A DNA stretch of 64,000 nt from Prorocentrum cordatum (Eukaryota > Sar > Dinophyceae > Prorocentrales > Prorocentraceae), in NCBI GenBank assembly GCA_963575745.1, contig CAUYUJ010014600.1, positions 272,245 through 336,244 of the forward strand, in the 5' to 3' direction. Shown here piece after piece: positions 31,165-41,570 of this stretch. Within the stretch, counting starts at the first letter, position 1. Each line of letters starts with the position of its first letter. The translations under genes were made by a program, and so were the position numbers. A model generated the notes under the pieces. The model was given only the letters and a program-made list of their open reading frames with translations, was not told the DNA's origin and did not search any database.

Positions 31165-31490
31165 CTCCGCCTCCCCCCCCCCCCTCCTCCTCCTCGTCCT
31201 CCTCCTCCTCATCCTCCTCCTCCTCCTCGTCCTCCTCCTCCTCCTCCTCCTCCTCCTCCTCCTCCTCCCCTCCTCCTCCTCCTCCTCCTCCTCCTCCTCC
31301 CCCTCCTCTCCTCCTCCTCCCCCTCCTCCCCCTCCTCCTCGTCCTCCTCCTCCTCCTCGTCCTCCTCCTCCTCCCCCTCCTCCTCCCTCCTCCCCCTCCT
31401 CCCCCTCCTCCTCGTCCTTCTCCTCCTCCTCCTCGTCCTCCTCGTCCTCCTCCTCCTCCTCCTCCTCCTCTTCCTCCTCCTCCCCCCCTG
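31165..31490. repeat. (CCT)n microsatellite inside intron 3
   Basis: Plus-strand pyrimidine tract between HAD exons 3 and 4. Confidence 0.95.
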
Positions 31491-31650
31491 CTCGACTTCC
31501 TTGATCCGCGTCTGGGCCCCCCTCCCTTGGCGCGAAGAGCGCGCCAGGGGCGGCGCCGGAGGCGCAGCTGGGGGGGGGCCCAGCACGGATCCACGAAATC
31601 CACGCGGAGCTCCAAACGTTTCTGCTTGTGGCGTTTTTCCTCTTTCGATC
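31490..31650. mobile_element. GC-hairpin element, copy inside intron 3
   Basis: gagcgcgccaggggcggcgc, cggatccacgaaatccacgc and gcttgtggcgtttttc match the family of 20329. Confidence 0.6.
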
Positions 31651-31801
31651 CTCCTCCTCCTCCCTCCGCGGCATCGCGGCCCATCCCTTGCCCTTCGATC
31701 CCCCTCCTCGCCTCCCTCCTCTCCCTCCTCCGGCCTCGCCCCCTCCCGCTCGCCCACCCTTCCCTGACTTCTGGACGCCCGCCCGGGCCCCGGGGCACGG
31801 C

Positions 31802-31867
31802 CTCGGGGCACCGCCGCCGCACCAACTCCGCCGCCAGGTCCGGGCCCAGGACGGGGCCCCCGGCCGG
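31802..31867 (-). CDS. HAD phosphatase-like gene, exon 3
   Basis: Minus strand LGPDLAAELVRRRCPE (31849-31802) matches the THILGPDLA-L---CPEA segment that follows the GSDPAEYDL motif in this family. The 3' boundary is cccgag|gccgtg (GC donor). The 5' end is less certain: the acceptor gag at 31870-31868 would add PAGGPV. It lies 7.4 kb downstream of exon 2 and 657 bp upstream of exon 4. Confidence 0.6.
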
Positions 31868-31929
31868 CTCGGGGGTCTGGGGCCGACACGCCCGCCGAGG
31901 TCGGGACGAGGAGGGGAGGGATGGATCGG

Positions 31930-31991
31930 ACAATGCTGATGACGATGATGACGATGACGATGACGATGACGATGATGACGATGACGATGAC

Positions 31992-32070
<79 letters not shown>

Positions 32071-32480
32071 GCAATGATGATGACGATGATGATGATGATG
32101 ATGATGACGATGACAATGATGATGATGATGATGATGATGATGAGGATGATGCTGATGATGACGATGACGACGATGATGATGATGGTAGATGATGATGATG
32201 CTGATGATGATGATGTTGATGATGATGATGACCAAGGTTATGTTGATGAAGATGATGATGATGAGCAAGCTGATGCGGATGACGATGATGCTGAAGAAGA
32301 TGCTAGCGAAGACGATGATGCAGATGATGATTATGATGAGTTAGAGGATGATGATTAAGAATTATATGGTGATGCAGATGATGAGTGATAACCTGATGAT
32401 GATGATGATGAAGAAGAAGCTCATGATGGTAATGATGATGTTGACGATACTGATGGTGGTGATGGTGATTGTGATGGTCC
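31930..32480. repeat. (GAT)n microsatellite
   Basis: About 550 bp of gat/gac triplets encoding spurious poly-Asp or poly-Met frames. Confidence 0.95.
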
Positions 32481-33300
32481 ATCGTGATGATGCGGGCGGA
32501 AGTCGCAGGATGGGATGGGGGGGAGGTGAGGGGATAAGCTAGGTGCGCTAGCGCCACATCTGACGTCCGACCCCTCCCTCCCATTGCTTACCACGGCGAA
32601 GATCTCCTAAGTATCTATATTCGCGCAGTCGGCTGTCGACCAGGGCAAATATCCCAGGAGAGTACACGGTGGATGGAAAAGCATGGCGCAGAAGAGCACG
32701 GCAGAGCATAGCATTTCATAGCATGGCGTGGCATTGCGTAGTGGAGCATTGCATCACAAAGCATAGCAACTCAAAGCATGGCATCGCAGCGGTGCACAAC
32801 ACAATATCACATTGCATGCAGTGGCATGGCACCGGATGAATTGGAGGGTAAATGGCCCGTCTACGAGAAGACAACGCCTGTTCGGAATGGCGGCTCAATG
32901 TCCTCCGCAACCGTGCCTGCCCGATGAGGGCGCTTTCGAATGCCAAGTGCCGTCCGTAGGCGCAGGAACGAGGCCAACGCTGCAGCGGGAGCACGATTTT
33001 AAATGACCGAAGCACGGAAATGAGAGCGGCGCTGCAGCGGGAACACCATTATGGAAGAACCAGAAATGACCGGATTGAAGGCACACGGGACAAAAACCAA
33101 AGGATGAAACCCTGCATGTGAAAGCAACACGTGGAATGGACGGTAGACTCTCCAGACAGAGCCAGGGTAGAGAGAGTAGTATCGACGTCCTAACCCTCCC
33201 TCCCATCCGTTCTCCGTGGCTTAGACCTCCTCTCTGTTCGCACAGTCGGACGTCGTAGCAGGGCATGGCATTACATGGCACAGCATGGTGTTGAAAATCA
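32480..33300. other. Unassigned, with gcata-type short repeats
   Basis: Positions 32680-32830 are degenerate agcatggca/gcatagca repeats. gctgcagcgggagcac occurs at 32980 and 33030. No gene seen. Confidence 0.5.
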
Positions 33301-33775
33301 ACGCGTAGCCTGACATAGCATGGCGTGGCGACGCCCCATAAGGTGGGAGCTTATGCGGCCCAAACAATCAACGAATCGACACCGAATGGGTTATAATTGC
33401 CGATGGTTGCTTCGATGGGTCATTCTCTGGATTTTGGGGCCGATTTGGAAGAAGCGAAAAACATGTCGTGGCATGGCGCTGGAAATACTGACCCCAACAC
33501 TGCATCGGGAGCACGATTCGGACCGAGCGGAAGCGCGGAAATGAGGCCAGCGCTGCAGCGGGAGCACGATTCGGAGGACGCGTAGTCTGACATAGCATGG
33601 CGTGGTGACGCCCCAAAGTGTGGGGGGGGAGCCCCTGCGACCCCAAAAATCAACGAATCGACACCGAATGTGGAATCACCTCCGATGTTTTTTTCCAGAG
33701 GGTATTTTCTAGATGTTGGTGCTTATTTGGAAAGACCGAGAACCATGCCGTGGCATGGCGCTGGAAAGGCGGAAA
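33300..33775. repeat. Direct repeat, 277-bp period
   Basis: tgacatagcatggcgtgg occurs at 33311 and 33588, followed in both copies by gacgcccc, atcaacgaatcgacaccgaa, and cgtggcatggcgctggaaa. Confidence 0.8.
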
Positions 33776-33789
33776 AGGGGGCGAAAAGG

Positions 33790-34190
33790 GGGGGGGTCGC
33801 TGGAAGGAGCGGGAGGAGGAGGAGGAGGAGGAGGAGAACGAGGAATAATGAAGAAGGAAGAGGAGCAGGAGAAGGAGGGAGGCCGAGAAGCATGGAAGAT
33901 CCGAGGAGGGATAGGGGTAGGAAAGAGGGAGGGAGGAGGGAGCAGGAGGGAGGATGAGCGGATCTGGCATGAGGGCAAAACATGTCGAGGAAAGGAAGAG
34001 GTCGGGGCCTGAGCAGGAGGGGCGGGGACGAAGAAGGGGAAGGCAGAGGAGGAGGAAGGAGGGGAAGAGGGAGAAGGCAAGGATGGTCAGAGGAGGAAAG
34101 GGAAGCATGGGCAGGGGATGCAGCCGAGGAGGCATGGGAGGAGGAACGAAACGAGAAGAAAAAGGAGGAGAGCTGGCGGGGGGGGGGGGC
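33790..34190. repeat. Purine-rich tract
   Basis: (GGA/GAA)-rich plus strand, degenerate. Confidence 0.8.
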
Positions 34191-34267
34191 CTAAGCAGAC
34201 GGCCGCCCCCTTCGACGGCCCCCCCCTTTGGCCCTCGACCCCTCGCGCTGGTCCTTGCCGCCGTCCC

Positions 34268-34425
34268 CCGGGGGCCCAAGGAGGCACAAATACACATACA
34301 CACATCCCAGGATTCCCCATATATATTTTCTGGGCTTTCGTCTTCCCTCCCACTTCCTAAATTTTCCCATATCTTCCTGGGGGTCGACGATTCATTGTGT
34401 ATGTGCGATTCTTTCCCTCCTGATC
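34268..34425. repeat. Dispersed repeat, cacacaaataaatacac family, copy 4
   Basis: Starts gggggcccaaggaggcacaa, ends gtcgacgattcattgtgtat...cctcctgat. Confidence 0.65.
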
Positions 34426-34460
34426 CTCCTCCTGCCGAACCACCATCGGCGACTCCAAAG

Positions 34461-34623
34461 GGTGTGGTTTGCAGAGGGTGTGGTTTGCAACGGGCACCCT
34501 TGGGTGGCGGGAGAGGACCTCGGACAAAACTCCCCGCCGCGCCCCGAGGAGGCCCGACGAGGACAGCGTCGTGCCTCCCCAGGCCCCGGCGGCGCCGATC
34601 GCAAACCACACCCCGGCGTAACC
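34461..34623. mobile_element. Possible inverted-repeat element, ggtgtggtttgc ends
   Basis: ggtgtggtttgca occurs twice at the left (34461, 34479) and gcaaaccacacc at the right (34611). Interior G+C-rich. Confidence 0.5.
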
Positions 34624-35500
34624 ATACCTTTTGCAGTCGCCGGCGCCCAGTCGAGCCGCCAGACGTGCCTGGTCGGCCGGGCGGGGTGTTTTGTTGAGCA
34701 CTTTTTTGTAATAAGTGAAATCGTTTTCTCTGTAACGTATGAAGTGTTTGGAGCAGACTGCAACAGTAAGGATGGGTCGCAGTTCGTTTGCAAAATGCGG
34801 CTCGCACCTTTCACGAAGTCGTGATGCCTTTTGTATGAGGGCATGCTGCAAACGGCTCTCGGGAAGGAGGGCTGGTGGGCTCCGAAATACAATTCACGCT
34901 TTAGCGCTGACCAACTTCGTTAATCAAGTTTCCAATGTCATTACGATGGGGGCGGGCTCGTTTGCAACAGTCGGATCGCGCATTAACGCTGCGCACACTC
35001 GACCCAACACACTGTAACCGTTACACGGATGGAAGATCGCTGCGGCTGTCGCGTTGGCGCCACGTGCGCGATGCGCGATGATCCATTCAATCAGCCGTAA
35101 GGATGGAATGCGGCACCCGTGTGAGAGTTCGTAAAATGATTTGGCCCGAAATTCAAAACTGTGCAAGAGTGGACATGGAGGAAGAAATTGCAATTAGCTG
35201 TTCAAAACGCGACTTTCGGTTTAGACCTCTGCAACGCTTACACGGTTGGAGGATCCTTTTCCAAAAACAGGCTATCGCTTGACACTTTCGTGAGTTTTGT
35301 CATGTCATCTTGCGCTTTGTCTGCAAGGGTGGAAGTGGATCCTCGACAAAACGGGGTCTCGTCTGAGTGGCACGCCTTTTGGTCGCTCGTCATTCAAGGG
35401 GGCGCTGCGCGCAGTGGAGAGGAAGACTTGTATGGGCTCGTGAGCAGGGGGGGGGTTGGGACGCGATGGTGTGATTCTTGGGCTCACTCTGCTCTTCTAC
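34624..35500. other. Unassigned, low-repeat sequence
   Basis: Lower G+C than neighbours, with loose internal similarity (gtaaggatgg...gcggc at 34767 and 35097; tcgtttgcaa at 34785 and 34957). Small open frames of no recognised family. Confidence 0.35.
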
Positions 35501-35506
35501 CTTTAG

Positions 35507-35636
35507 TTCGGGCCTGTCCCTCTACAGGGGGGATACTCAAAAATAGTAAAGCGTTTTTTAATTTTGAAATTTTATTTGACCATTTTGGGTAATGTTTGAA
35601 ACTGTTCCATTTATCCTCGAGGGGGACACGCCCGAC
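35507..35636 (+). mobile_element. TTAA-family element, diverged
   Basis: Left ttcgggcctgtccctctaca, right ctcgagggggacacgcccgac. Flanks ttag and tgaa. Interior AT-rich. Confidence 0.75.
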
Positions 35637-35649
35637 TGAATTCTACGCA

Positions 35650-35815
35650 CCTCCTCTTCCTCCTCCTCCTCCTCCTCCTCCTCCACCTCTTCCTCCGCAT
35701 CTTACTCCTCAGACTTCCCCATATCGGTCACACAAGCGCGCCAGACTTAATTCTGCCTCCCCCACCTCCTCCTCCTCCTCCTCCTCCTCCTCTAGGAGTC
35801 AGAAAAAAAAACACA
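35650..35815. repeat. (CCT)n microsatellites and (AC)n
   Basis: Tracts at 35650-35705 and 35765-35795, then an acacacac run at 35810. Confidence 0.9.
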
Positions 35816-35829
35816 CACACACACACAGG

Positions 35830-36990
35830 AATTTCACGCAAAGGGTTTTGGCACCACCACCGGTGCAATGCATGTGCACACATGCCACTGGATCCCCAGC
35901 GATCCGAAGCAGGGTTGATGCACGGCCGCGCTCTAGGATGCAATTGACACGCACGGTGCGGCAAGGCTGTCGGCGGTGACGAGATCCAAAGATCCGCTAC
36001 CGACACACATCCCATGTTGTTTTGGCACAGACAAAACGCCGTGCAACGTCAGTTTGTTCATCCGTTGACAGCAGCGCGCGCTGCGGCAGCAGAACGCAGT
36101 AGCGCGCGCGGGTATGCAGGGCCGTCGACGTGGCTGGCCAGCTGCCAGCGCGACTTCGGCAGAAGAGCCAAAATTCACGTAGCATCGTTTTGGGCGTGGT
36201 AGCCGGCGCAGCTGCATCGCACTGCCAGGCGCCGCGGCCTTGCGATTGTTGCGACAAGCCCAGCGCGCTCCTCGAGGCGGGAAAGCAAGCTCTACACAAA
36301 GGAATCGCGCGTGCTCTTGTGGGGGCGGCGGAAACGATCGTACGCAAAGGAAATTCCTTTGTGGGCCCCCCGCGTTGGCAGTGTAACCAAACCGCACACA
36401 AAGGAATTACACGAGACATCGTGGCACACAAAAGAATTACAACAACGCCCTTTGGGTTGCGTTCTTCGCGCGCGGCGACAGCTCCGAGCTGGAAAGGAAG
36501 GGGGGGCGGGACAAGGCAAAACGGGGGAAGAGGGAAAAAAAGAGGAGGGCGAGAAAGAAGCGAAGGACGCAACGGAAGGAAACCAGGATGCGCGCAAGCG
36601 ACAGTGCGCGCCGAGACAGTTGTTCGTTCGTTCGGTTGGCCGTGCGGCAGACGAATCGAAAAAGAATTGTTTGCTGCCTATCGAAAGAACTTCTTGGGGA
36701 TGAGACTCGCGCTCTCTTCCCGACCCCCTTTTTTCCCACACCCCGTTGCGAACGCGCGACGATTTGCCCTGGCCCGCGGGCAGAGGACTGCCACTTGCTG
36801 GTGAGCGGCCTTTCCACCCATCACGCGTTCCGAACACGTGCGACCAGCTAAACGCACTTGCCACGCAAACCGCCAGCTCCAAACACCGACGCCACCCCGA
36901 TCCCCGCATCCGTGCCAAGCACCCTCTCAACGACACCCCCTTCCGGCGTAAATCCAATAAAACCCTTTGTATTTACTTGTTTTTTCCTGT
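35830..36990. other. Unassigned; cacaaaggaatt motif repeated
   Basis: (ca)caaaggaat recurs at 36296, 36349, 36403 and (caaaagaatt) 36429, including the palindrome caaaggaaattcctttg at 36344. The open frame at 36130-36804 has no recognised domain. Confidence 0.4.
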
Positions 36991-36994
36991 TATG

Positions 36995-37070
36995 ATCCTC
37001 TTCCTCCTCCTCCTCCTCCTCCTCCTCCTCCTCCTCCTCCCCCTCCTCCCCCTCTTCCTCCATATCTTAC
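36995..37070. repeat. (CCT)n microsatellite
   Basis: Pyrimidine triplets. Confidence 0.9.
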
Positions 37071-37187
37071 TCCTCAACCTTCCCCAAATCGGCCACACAT
37101 AGGCGCCCGACTCCGCGCGTCGCGCAGCGCGCTGCGCGCGTAACAGCTCGGCGCTCTCGCGCCGTCCCCCTGGGGGAGAAGAGGTGC

Positions 37188-37377
37188 GGGACGGGAAAAT
37201 GATCACAACCACTGCTTCTTGTTTGCGCCGCCTTCCAGCCGGCAGAAAAAGAAGCAGTGGTTGTGGTCATCTCCCCGGTGCCAAGCTTAACGAAATGGTC
37301 ACAACCACTGCTTTGTTTCTGCTGGCTGGAAGGCCGCAACACCAGAAAAGCAGTGGCTGTGGTCATTTTCGCGTCCC
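37188..37377. mobile_element. Inverted-repeat element of two tandem hairpins
   Basis: gggacgggaaaatgatcaca at the left mirrors tgtggtcattttcgcgtccc at the right. Inside, (t/c)cacaaccactgctt and its complement occur four times in total, alternating, so two hairpins form side by side. Confidence 0.75.
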
Positions 37378-37453
37378 GTAAGAGAGGAGGCCGACGAGGC
37401 AGCGGAGCCGAGCCGCGACGCGCGAAGCTCTCCACAACAAAAACGGCCACCCA

Positions 37454-37688
37454 ATGAGCAGGGACCGACCGTCCCGGCATTCCTATTGTCCTACCACGAA
37501 ATGTTCTCAGAACCCAGAAATGTTCGGAAAAGAAAAACAATGTTCTTAGGGCGTAAACCCGATGTGTTCAAGCAAGACAGACTCCGCCAGAAATGTTGTA
37601 AGGACATGTCGTGGGAACCACAGAAGGCTCTCAGAACATTGTTTGGTAGAGGGCTATAGGCGAGCCAGGACGCTTCGCCACTGCTTGA
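37454..37688. mobile_element. Inverted-repeat element with 5-bp target duplication, copy 2
   Basis: 235 bp, atgagcagggaccgaccgtc to gacgcttcgccactgcttga. Flanks accca and accct (4 of 5). Confidence 0.8.
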
Positions 37689-37721
37689 ACCCTTGGCCAC
37701 GGGGCCCCAGACTTTTTGGAC

Positions 37722-37920
37722 GCCCGAAGTGGGTACGGAAATAATGGGTACAATGACCAATAACAAATGTTGTCCCAAACCAACAGCGGCCGCTGTTGGG
37801 CAGGCGGCCTTCTGTTCCAAATGGGCACAGGCCGCGGCGGCGCGGACAGCGAGCCCTGATCGAAATGAACAGGAACTGCTGTTGGGCATCGTGACCACTG
37901 TTTCCGTGCCCATCTCGGGC
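37722..37920. mobile_element. Inverted-repeat element, gcccgaagtgggtacgg ends
   Basis: The left end gcccgaagtgggtacggaaa mirrors tttccgtgcccatctcgggc at the right, with similarity continuing about 50 bp inward. Confidence 0.65.
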
Positions 37921-38039
37921 CTCCAGGATGTTCCTCCTGACATCCAGGGGATCCGCAAGCGAACAGAGGCGGCGGAGGAGACACGCCTCGCCCCCACAGG
38001 GCGGACACGCTTCGGCTGCAGCAGGGGCCCGACCGCAGG

Positions 38040-38285
38040 AGACCTTAAAGGATCCGGCTTGAGGATCCTTTAAGGTCGCATGTAGGATCCTTAAGTAGGA
38101 TCATTTAAGTTTTTTTTATGGCCCAGAAGTCTCGGGCGAAACGTGACCGAGATTCATTAATCTCGGTCGCGTTTCACCTAGGGCTTCTTCCAAGTTAAAT
38201 CCCTACTTAAGGATCCTACTTGAGGATCCTACTTAAGGATCCTACTTAAAGATCCTGCTTAAGGATCCTACTTGAGTTCTTGGCT
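38040..38285. repeat. ggatcctacttaa repeats around a hairpin
   Basis: ggatcct(a/t)cttaa(g) units at 38048-38110 and 38205-38285 flank a hairpin at 38125-38188 (gggcgaaacgtgaccgagatt with aatctcggtcgcgtttcacc). Confidence 0.75.
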
Positions 38286-38454
38286 TATGTTGTTCGCATC
38301 CTACTTGAGGACCTGGGCGCGCGGGCGACGGGAGGCCCGGGCCAACCCGGCCGCGGCGACGGCGGGCCTCCCAGAGGCCCGGAGCAGGACGGGAAGACTC
38401 CACGGGCCTCCCCGACCGAAGCCTCCCCGAGAGGCTCCCGGAGGCACGTGGAGG

Positions 38455-38640
38455 GAGAGGGTGAGGAGGGGGGGGAGGAGGGGGGAGGGAAAGGAGGAGG
38501 AGGGGGAGGGGGAGGAGGGGGAGGGGGAGGAGGGGGAGGAGGAGGAGGAGGAGGAGGAGGAGGAGGAGGAGGAGGAGGAGGAGGAGGAGGAGGAGGAGGA
38601 AGGAGGAGAAGGAGGAGGAGAGGGAGGAAGAGGAGGAAGT
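38455..38640. repeat. (GGA)n microsatellite
   Basis: Plus-strand purine triplets. Positions 38640-39309 are unassigned and would lie in HAD intron 2. Confidence 0.9.
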
Positions 38641-39309
38641 TCCTTCTGAGGTCACCAGGAGGCCTATGGAGGCCCACGGTGGTTCCTTCCCGGAGGCCCC
38701 TGGTGGTTCCTACGAGGACGAAGAGCAGGGTGCGTAACACACTCCCCGGACAGGGGAAGCTGGAGCGAGGGGGGCTGCCGCATCACGACCTGGGCGCATG
38801 CGCGCGGACGAGCTGCATAGGCGGGCCTGGGGACGTGTGAAGGATGCGGCGGGGGGGATATGAGCTGTGAGAGAATTCGTGGCCCTGGCAATCCTATCCA
38901 GCACCCACGTGTGATTCTCCCCCTCTCCGACGCCCCCAGCAATCTAGCCTCGCGCAAGGAGTGCCCCCAGGCGAATGTGAGTCAGCTTTGATGCGCGGCC
39001 ATCGGGGGCCGCGGGGGGGAAGCTTCCAATCCATGCGAACCGCGCAAGCCGGTGCTGGGAGGAACCCCGTGAGCCCCGAACCAGAAGCAAGACAGAACCC
39101 AAACCCCGGGCAACACTGGACTGGGATAGATCGGGAATATCTAAGATAAAGCGGTTCTGTAGGATGTAACTGGCCCCCGTGCCGTTCCAGCATGTTCCTG
39201 AATCCGAACGCCCTGGAGCTGCTTTTCCCGGCCCTGCGACCGGCTGAACAGAGGTCACCCCGGCGAACAAACCAACCAACGGCCGGAGACCCCAAAACCT
39301 CCAGCCAGC

Positions 39310-39457
39310 CGGGATGTGCGTGGTGCGGCTGTTGCCCTCCAGGTCGTACTCGGCCGGGTCGCTGCCCGTGGCGACGGCCAGCCTGAACCCGCCGAACCTC
39401 AGCACTGGGGCCGCCTCCACGAAGTCGGCGCTCGCACGATCGATGTACTCCTGGAGC
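39310..39457 (-). CDS. HAD phosphatase-like gene, exon 2
   Basis: It starts after acggag (AG acceptor) with LQEYIDRASADFVEAAP, continues FRLAVATGSDPAEYDL and SRTTHIP, and ends near 39310 at ccg|gctggc (GC donor). LAVATGS is the second HAD motif (Thr/Ser after a hydrophobic strand), and GSDPAEYDL is the most recognisable signature. It joins exon 1 in phase 2: AG + G restores an Arg codon without shifting the frame. Downstream sequence diverges from the family, supporting an intron there. Confidence 0.7.
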
Positions 39458-39479
39458 CTCCGTTGCGCCGTCGTCATCG

Positions 39480-39720
39480 CTACCAGGGTCAGTCACCGCC
39501 GTCGTCGCCGCCGTCGCCGCCTTCGTCGTAGACGCCGCCGAACACGTCGTCGGCGGCGCCGCCGCCTTCGTCGTCACCGCTGCCTTCGTCGCCACCGCTG
39601 CCGTCGTCGGCATCGCCGCCGCCGTCGACGACATCGTCGTCTTGTCGCCGCCGTCGCCCTCGTAAAGCACGTCGTCGCCGTCGCCGGCACCGTCGCCGAT
39701 GGCAGCCCGAACTGCGGCCC
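39480..39720. repeat. (GTC/GCC)n degenerate repeat in intron 1
   Basis: cgtcgtcgccgccgtc-type triplets. The rest of 39720-40150 is unassigned. Confidence 0.75.
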
Positions 39721-40154
39721 CGGCGGCGGCGGCGAAGCTCGTGGCTCTAGGGCAATTGCACCTAAACTCAAGCCCCAGTGTCGGGTGTTGCCAGAGCTGT
39801 CCATGGTCCAAGGTGTCCACAGGATTCCATGTCCCGAAGGGCCCAAGTGGCCTCCAGATCATTCCTCACGAGGCTGAGGGCCACAGGGGCTCCATCATGG
39901 GACGAACAGCTGGGGGCACCTGAGGTCACCTTGGGGCAGAACCACCTCTGGCAACCCTCGATCGTAGGATGATTATTACGAGCCGGCCAGCATTCGACTC
40001 TTCTGCGGGGTTGAAGCATGAGCTGCCTGCGGACCACTGGAAGCTCCTACTCGCAACTCGCCGTGCCCCATGCGTGCGCCAAAGCGCCCTGAGCGGGCAG
40101 CCATCAATGCCTGCGATGGCCAGAGAGCTTTCACTGGGGGGCACCCCCCTCGCT

Positions 40155-40385
40155 TGGCAGGGGGGAGGAGGTAGAGGAGGAGGAGGAGGAGGAGGAGGAG
40201 GAGGAGGAGGAGGAGGAGGAGGGGGAGGAGGAGGAGGGGGAGGGGGAGGAGGAGGAGGAGGAGGAGGAGGAGGAGGAGGAGGGAGGAGGAGGAGGAGGAG
40301 GAGGAGGAGGAGGAGGGGGAGGAGGAGGAGGAGGAGGAGAGGGGAGGGTGGAGGAGAGGAGGAGGGGAGGAGGAGGAGGGGGGAC
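40155..40385. repeat. (GGA)n microsatellite in intron 1
   Basis: Plus-strand purine triplets between HAD exons 1 and 2. Confidence 0.95.
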
Positions 40386-40438
40386 GAAGGATCAGGGAGC
40401 ACCTGGTTGTCCCAGAAGCATCCCCCCTGCCGGCGGGC

Positions 40439-40533
40439 CTGTGGTTGGGAAGGCCATCGCCGCAGTGGTCGCTGCTCATGGTCTGGTCCATATCGAAGAC
40501 GACGACCTCGGCGGTATCGCTCTCTTCGGGCAT
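40439..40533 (-). CDS. HAD phosphatase-like gene, exon 1 with start codon
   Basis: ATG at 40533 opens MPEESDTAEVVVFDMDQTMS, where FDMDQT is the HAD nucleophile motif (DxDxT), followed by DHCGDGLPNH. The exon ends at ccacag|gcccgc (GC donor, phase 2). A start a few residues ahead of the nucleophile strand is normal for small HAD phosphatases. These enzymes usually hydrolyse phosphate esters or phosphoproteins with Mg2+; the substrate cannot be predicted here. No signal peptide, so cytosolic or nuclear. The gene may be functional, but its completeness is unproven. Confidence 0.65.
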
Positions 40534-40539
40534 GGGCTA

Positions 40540-41570
40540 TGGGGGGGACGTCCCTGGAATCCTCCAGAGGTCCCAGACGCCTCCAGAGGCCCTTGGAGGT
40601 CTGAAAAGGAGAAGCATCGATGCGCGAACCCACCTCCTCACCTTCCCGTTGCTTTAGGCTTGCAGCGTTCAATGGCATGCAGGAGCAAAATAAACCAACT
40701 TAGGCAGTAGGCCTGCACTGAGGCTGCAAGATCGTGCGGTATATTGAAATGCAAAGAACATTTGAAAAGACGAGGTGCCCTATTCGACGGCACAGAGTAA
40801 CTGAGCGTCCAAAAAGAAACAAGAACGTCCAACAAACTCCTCCTCCTCCACGAAGAACGCCCACAATACCTGAGGGAACCAGCTACACGCAAGAGTGACC
40901 CCGGGCAGGAGTGACCCTTTACGCGGCGAAGGGTCATTTCTAAGTCGGGTGACGATATCAGAACCCCACGTAACCTCACCAGCCATCGACTCTCCTGGAT
41001 CGATGGCAGGCAGGGGTAGGGTTGGGATTTCGGCACGCGTTCGACGAACTCCGAACCCTGCCCCCGCCGCCCACCGCGTTGCCTGAGTCGTGGATCGGCG
41101 AGGGTGGGGTTCGGCTTCCGCCGCCGAGAAGCGTAGCCACGGGGGGCGGCTTCCAAGCCGCGCCTCGGGCCTCCAACGACCGCTCGCGACCATTGGGGCA
41201 CCACCGGAACGCTCTCGTCTGGAGTCCCGAAACGGTGCGGTGACAGACCGCGCGGTGACCTCGGAATCCCCCAAGACCTCACCGCCACGGTCCGTCAGCG
41301 CACGGTTTGGGGACCTCGGATGCCCCAATCGCGCCTGAGACGTCCTCGGAGAACGGCCCGAGTCCCCAAACCGTGCGGCGACCCCGAAACCCCACCGACT
41401 TACCACACGGTTCGACTGGGGGATCGACCACAGAATTGACTTACCCCGAGATTGATTGTCACGTCGACTCTTCGACAAAAATGCGCCAACCATTCGTAGA
41501 TCTGCGAAAGTTCTACGAACTGCCCGTGGATTCGACCAGACAAATCAGTTCGGGGGCAAATCAACTCTGT
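40540..41570. other. Upstream flank of the HAD gene, unassigned
   Basis: A hairpin lies at 41300-41375 (cacggtttggggacctcgg with ccgagtccccaaaccgtg). A 237-codon minus-strand open frame (41493-40780) has no recognised domain. No TATA box is expected in dinoflagellates and no promoter could be identified. Confidence 0.35.
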
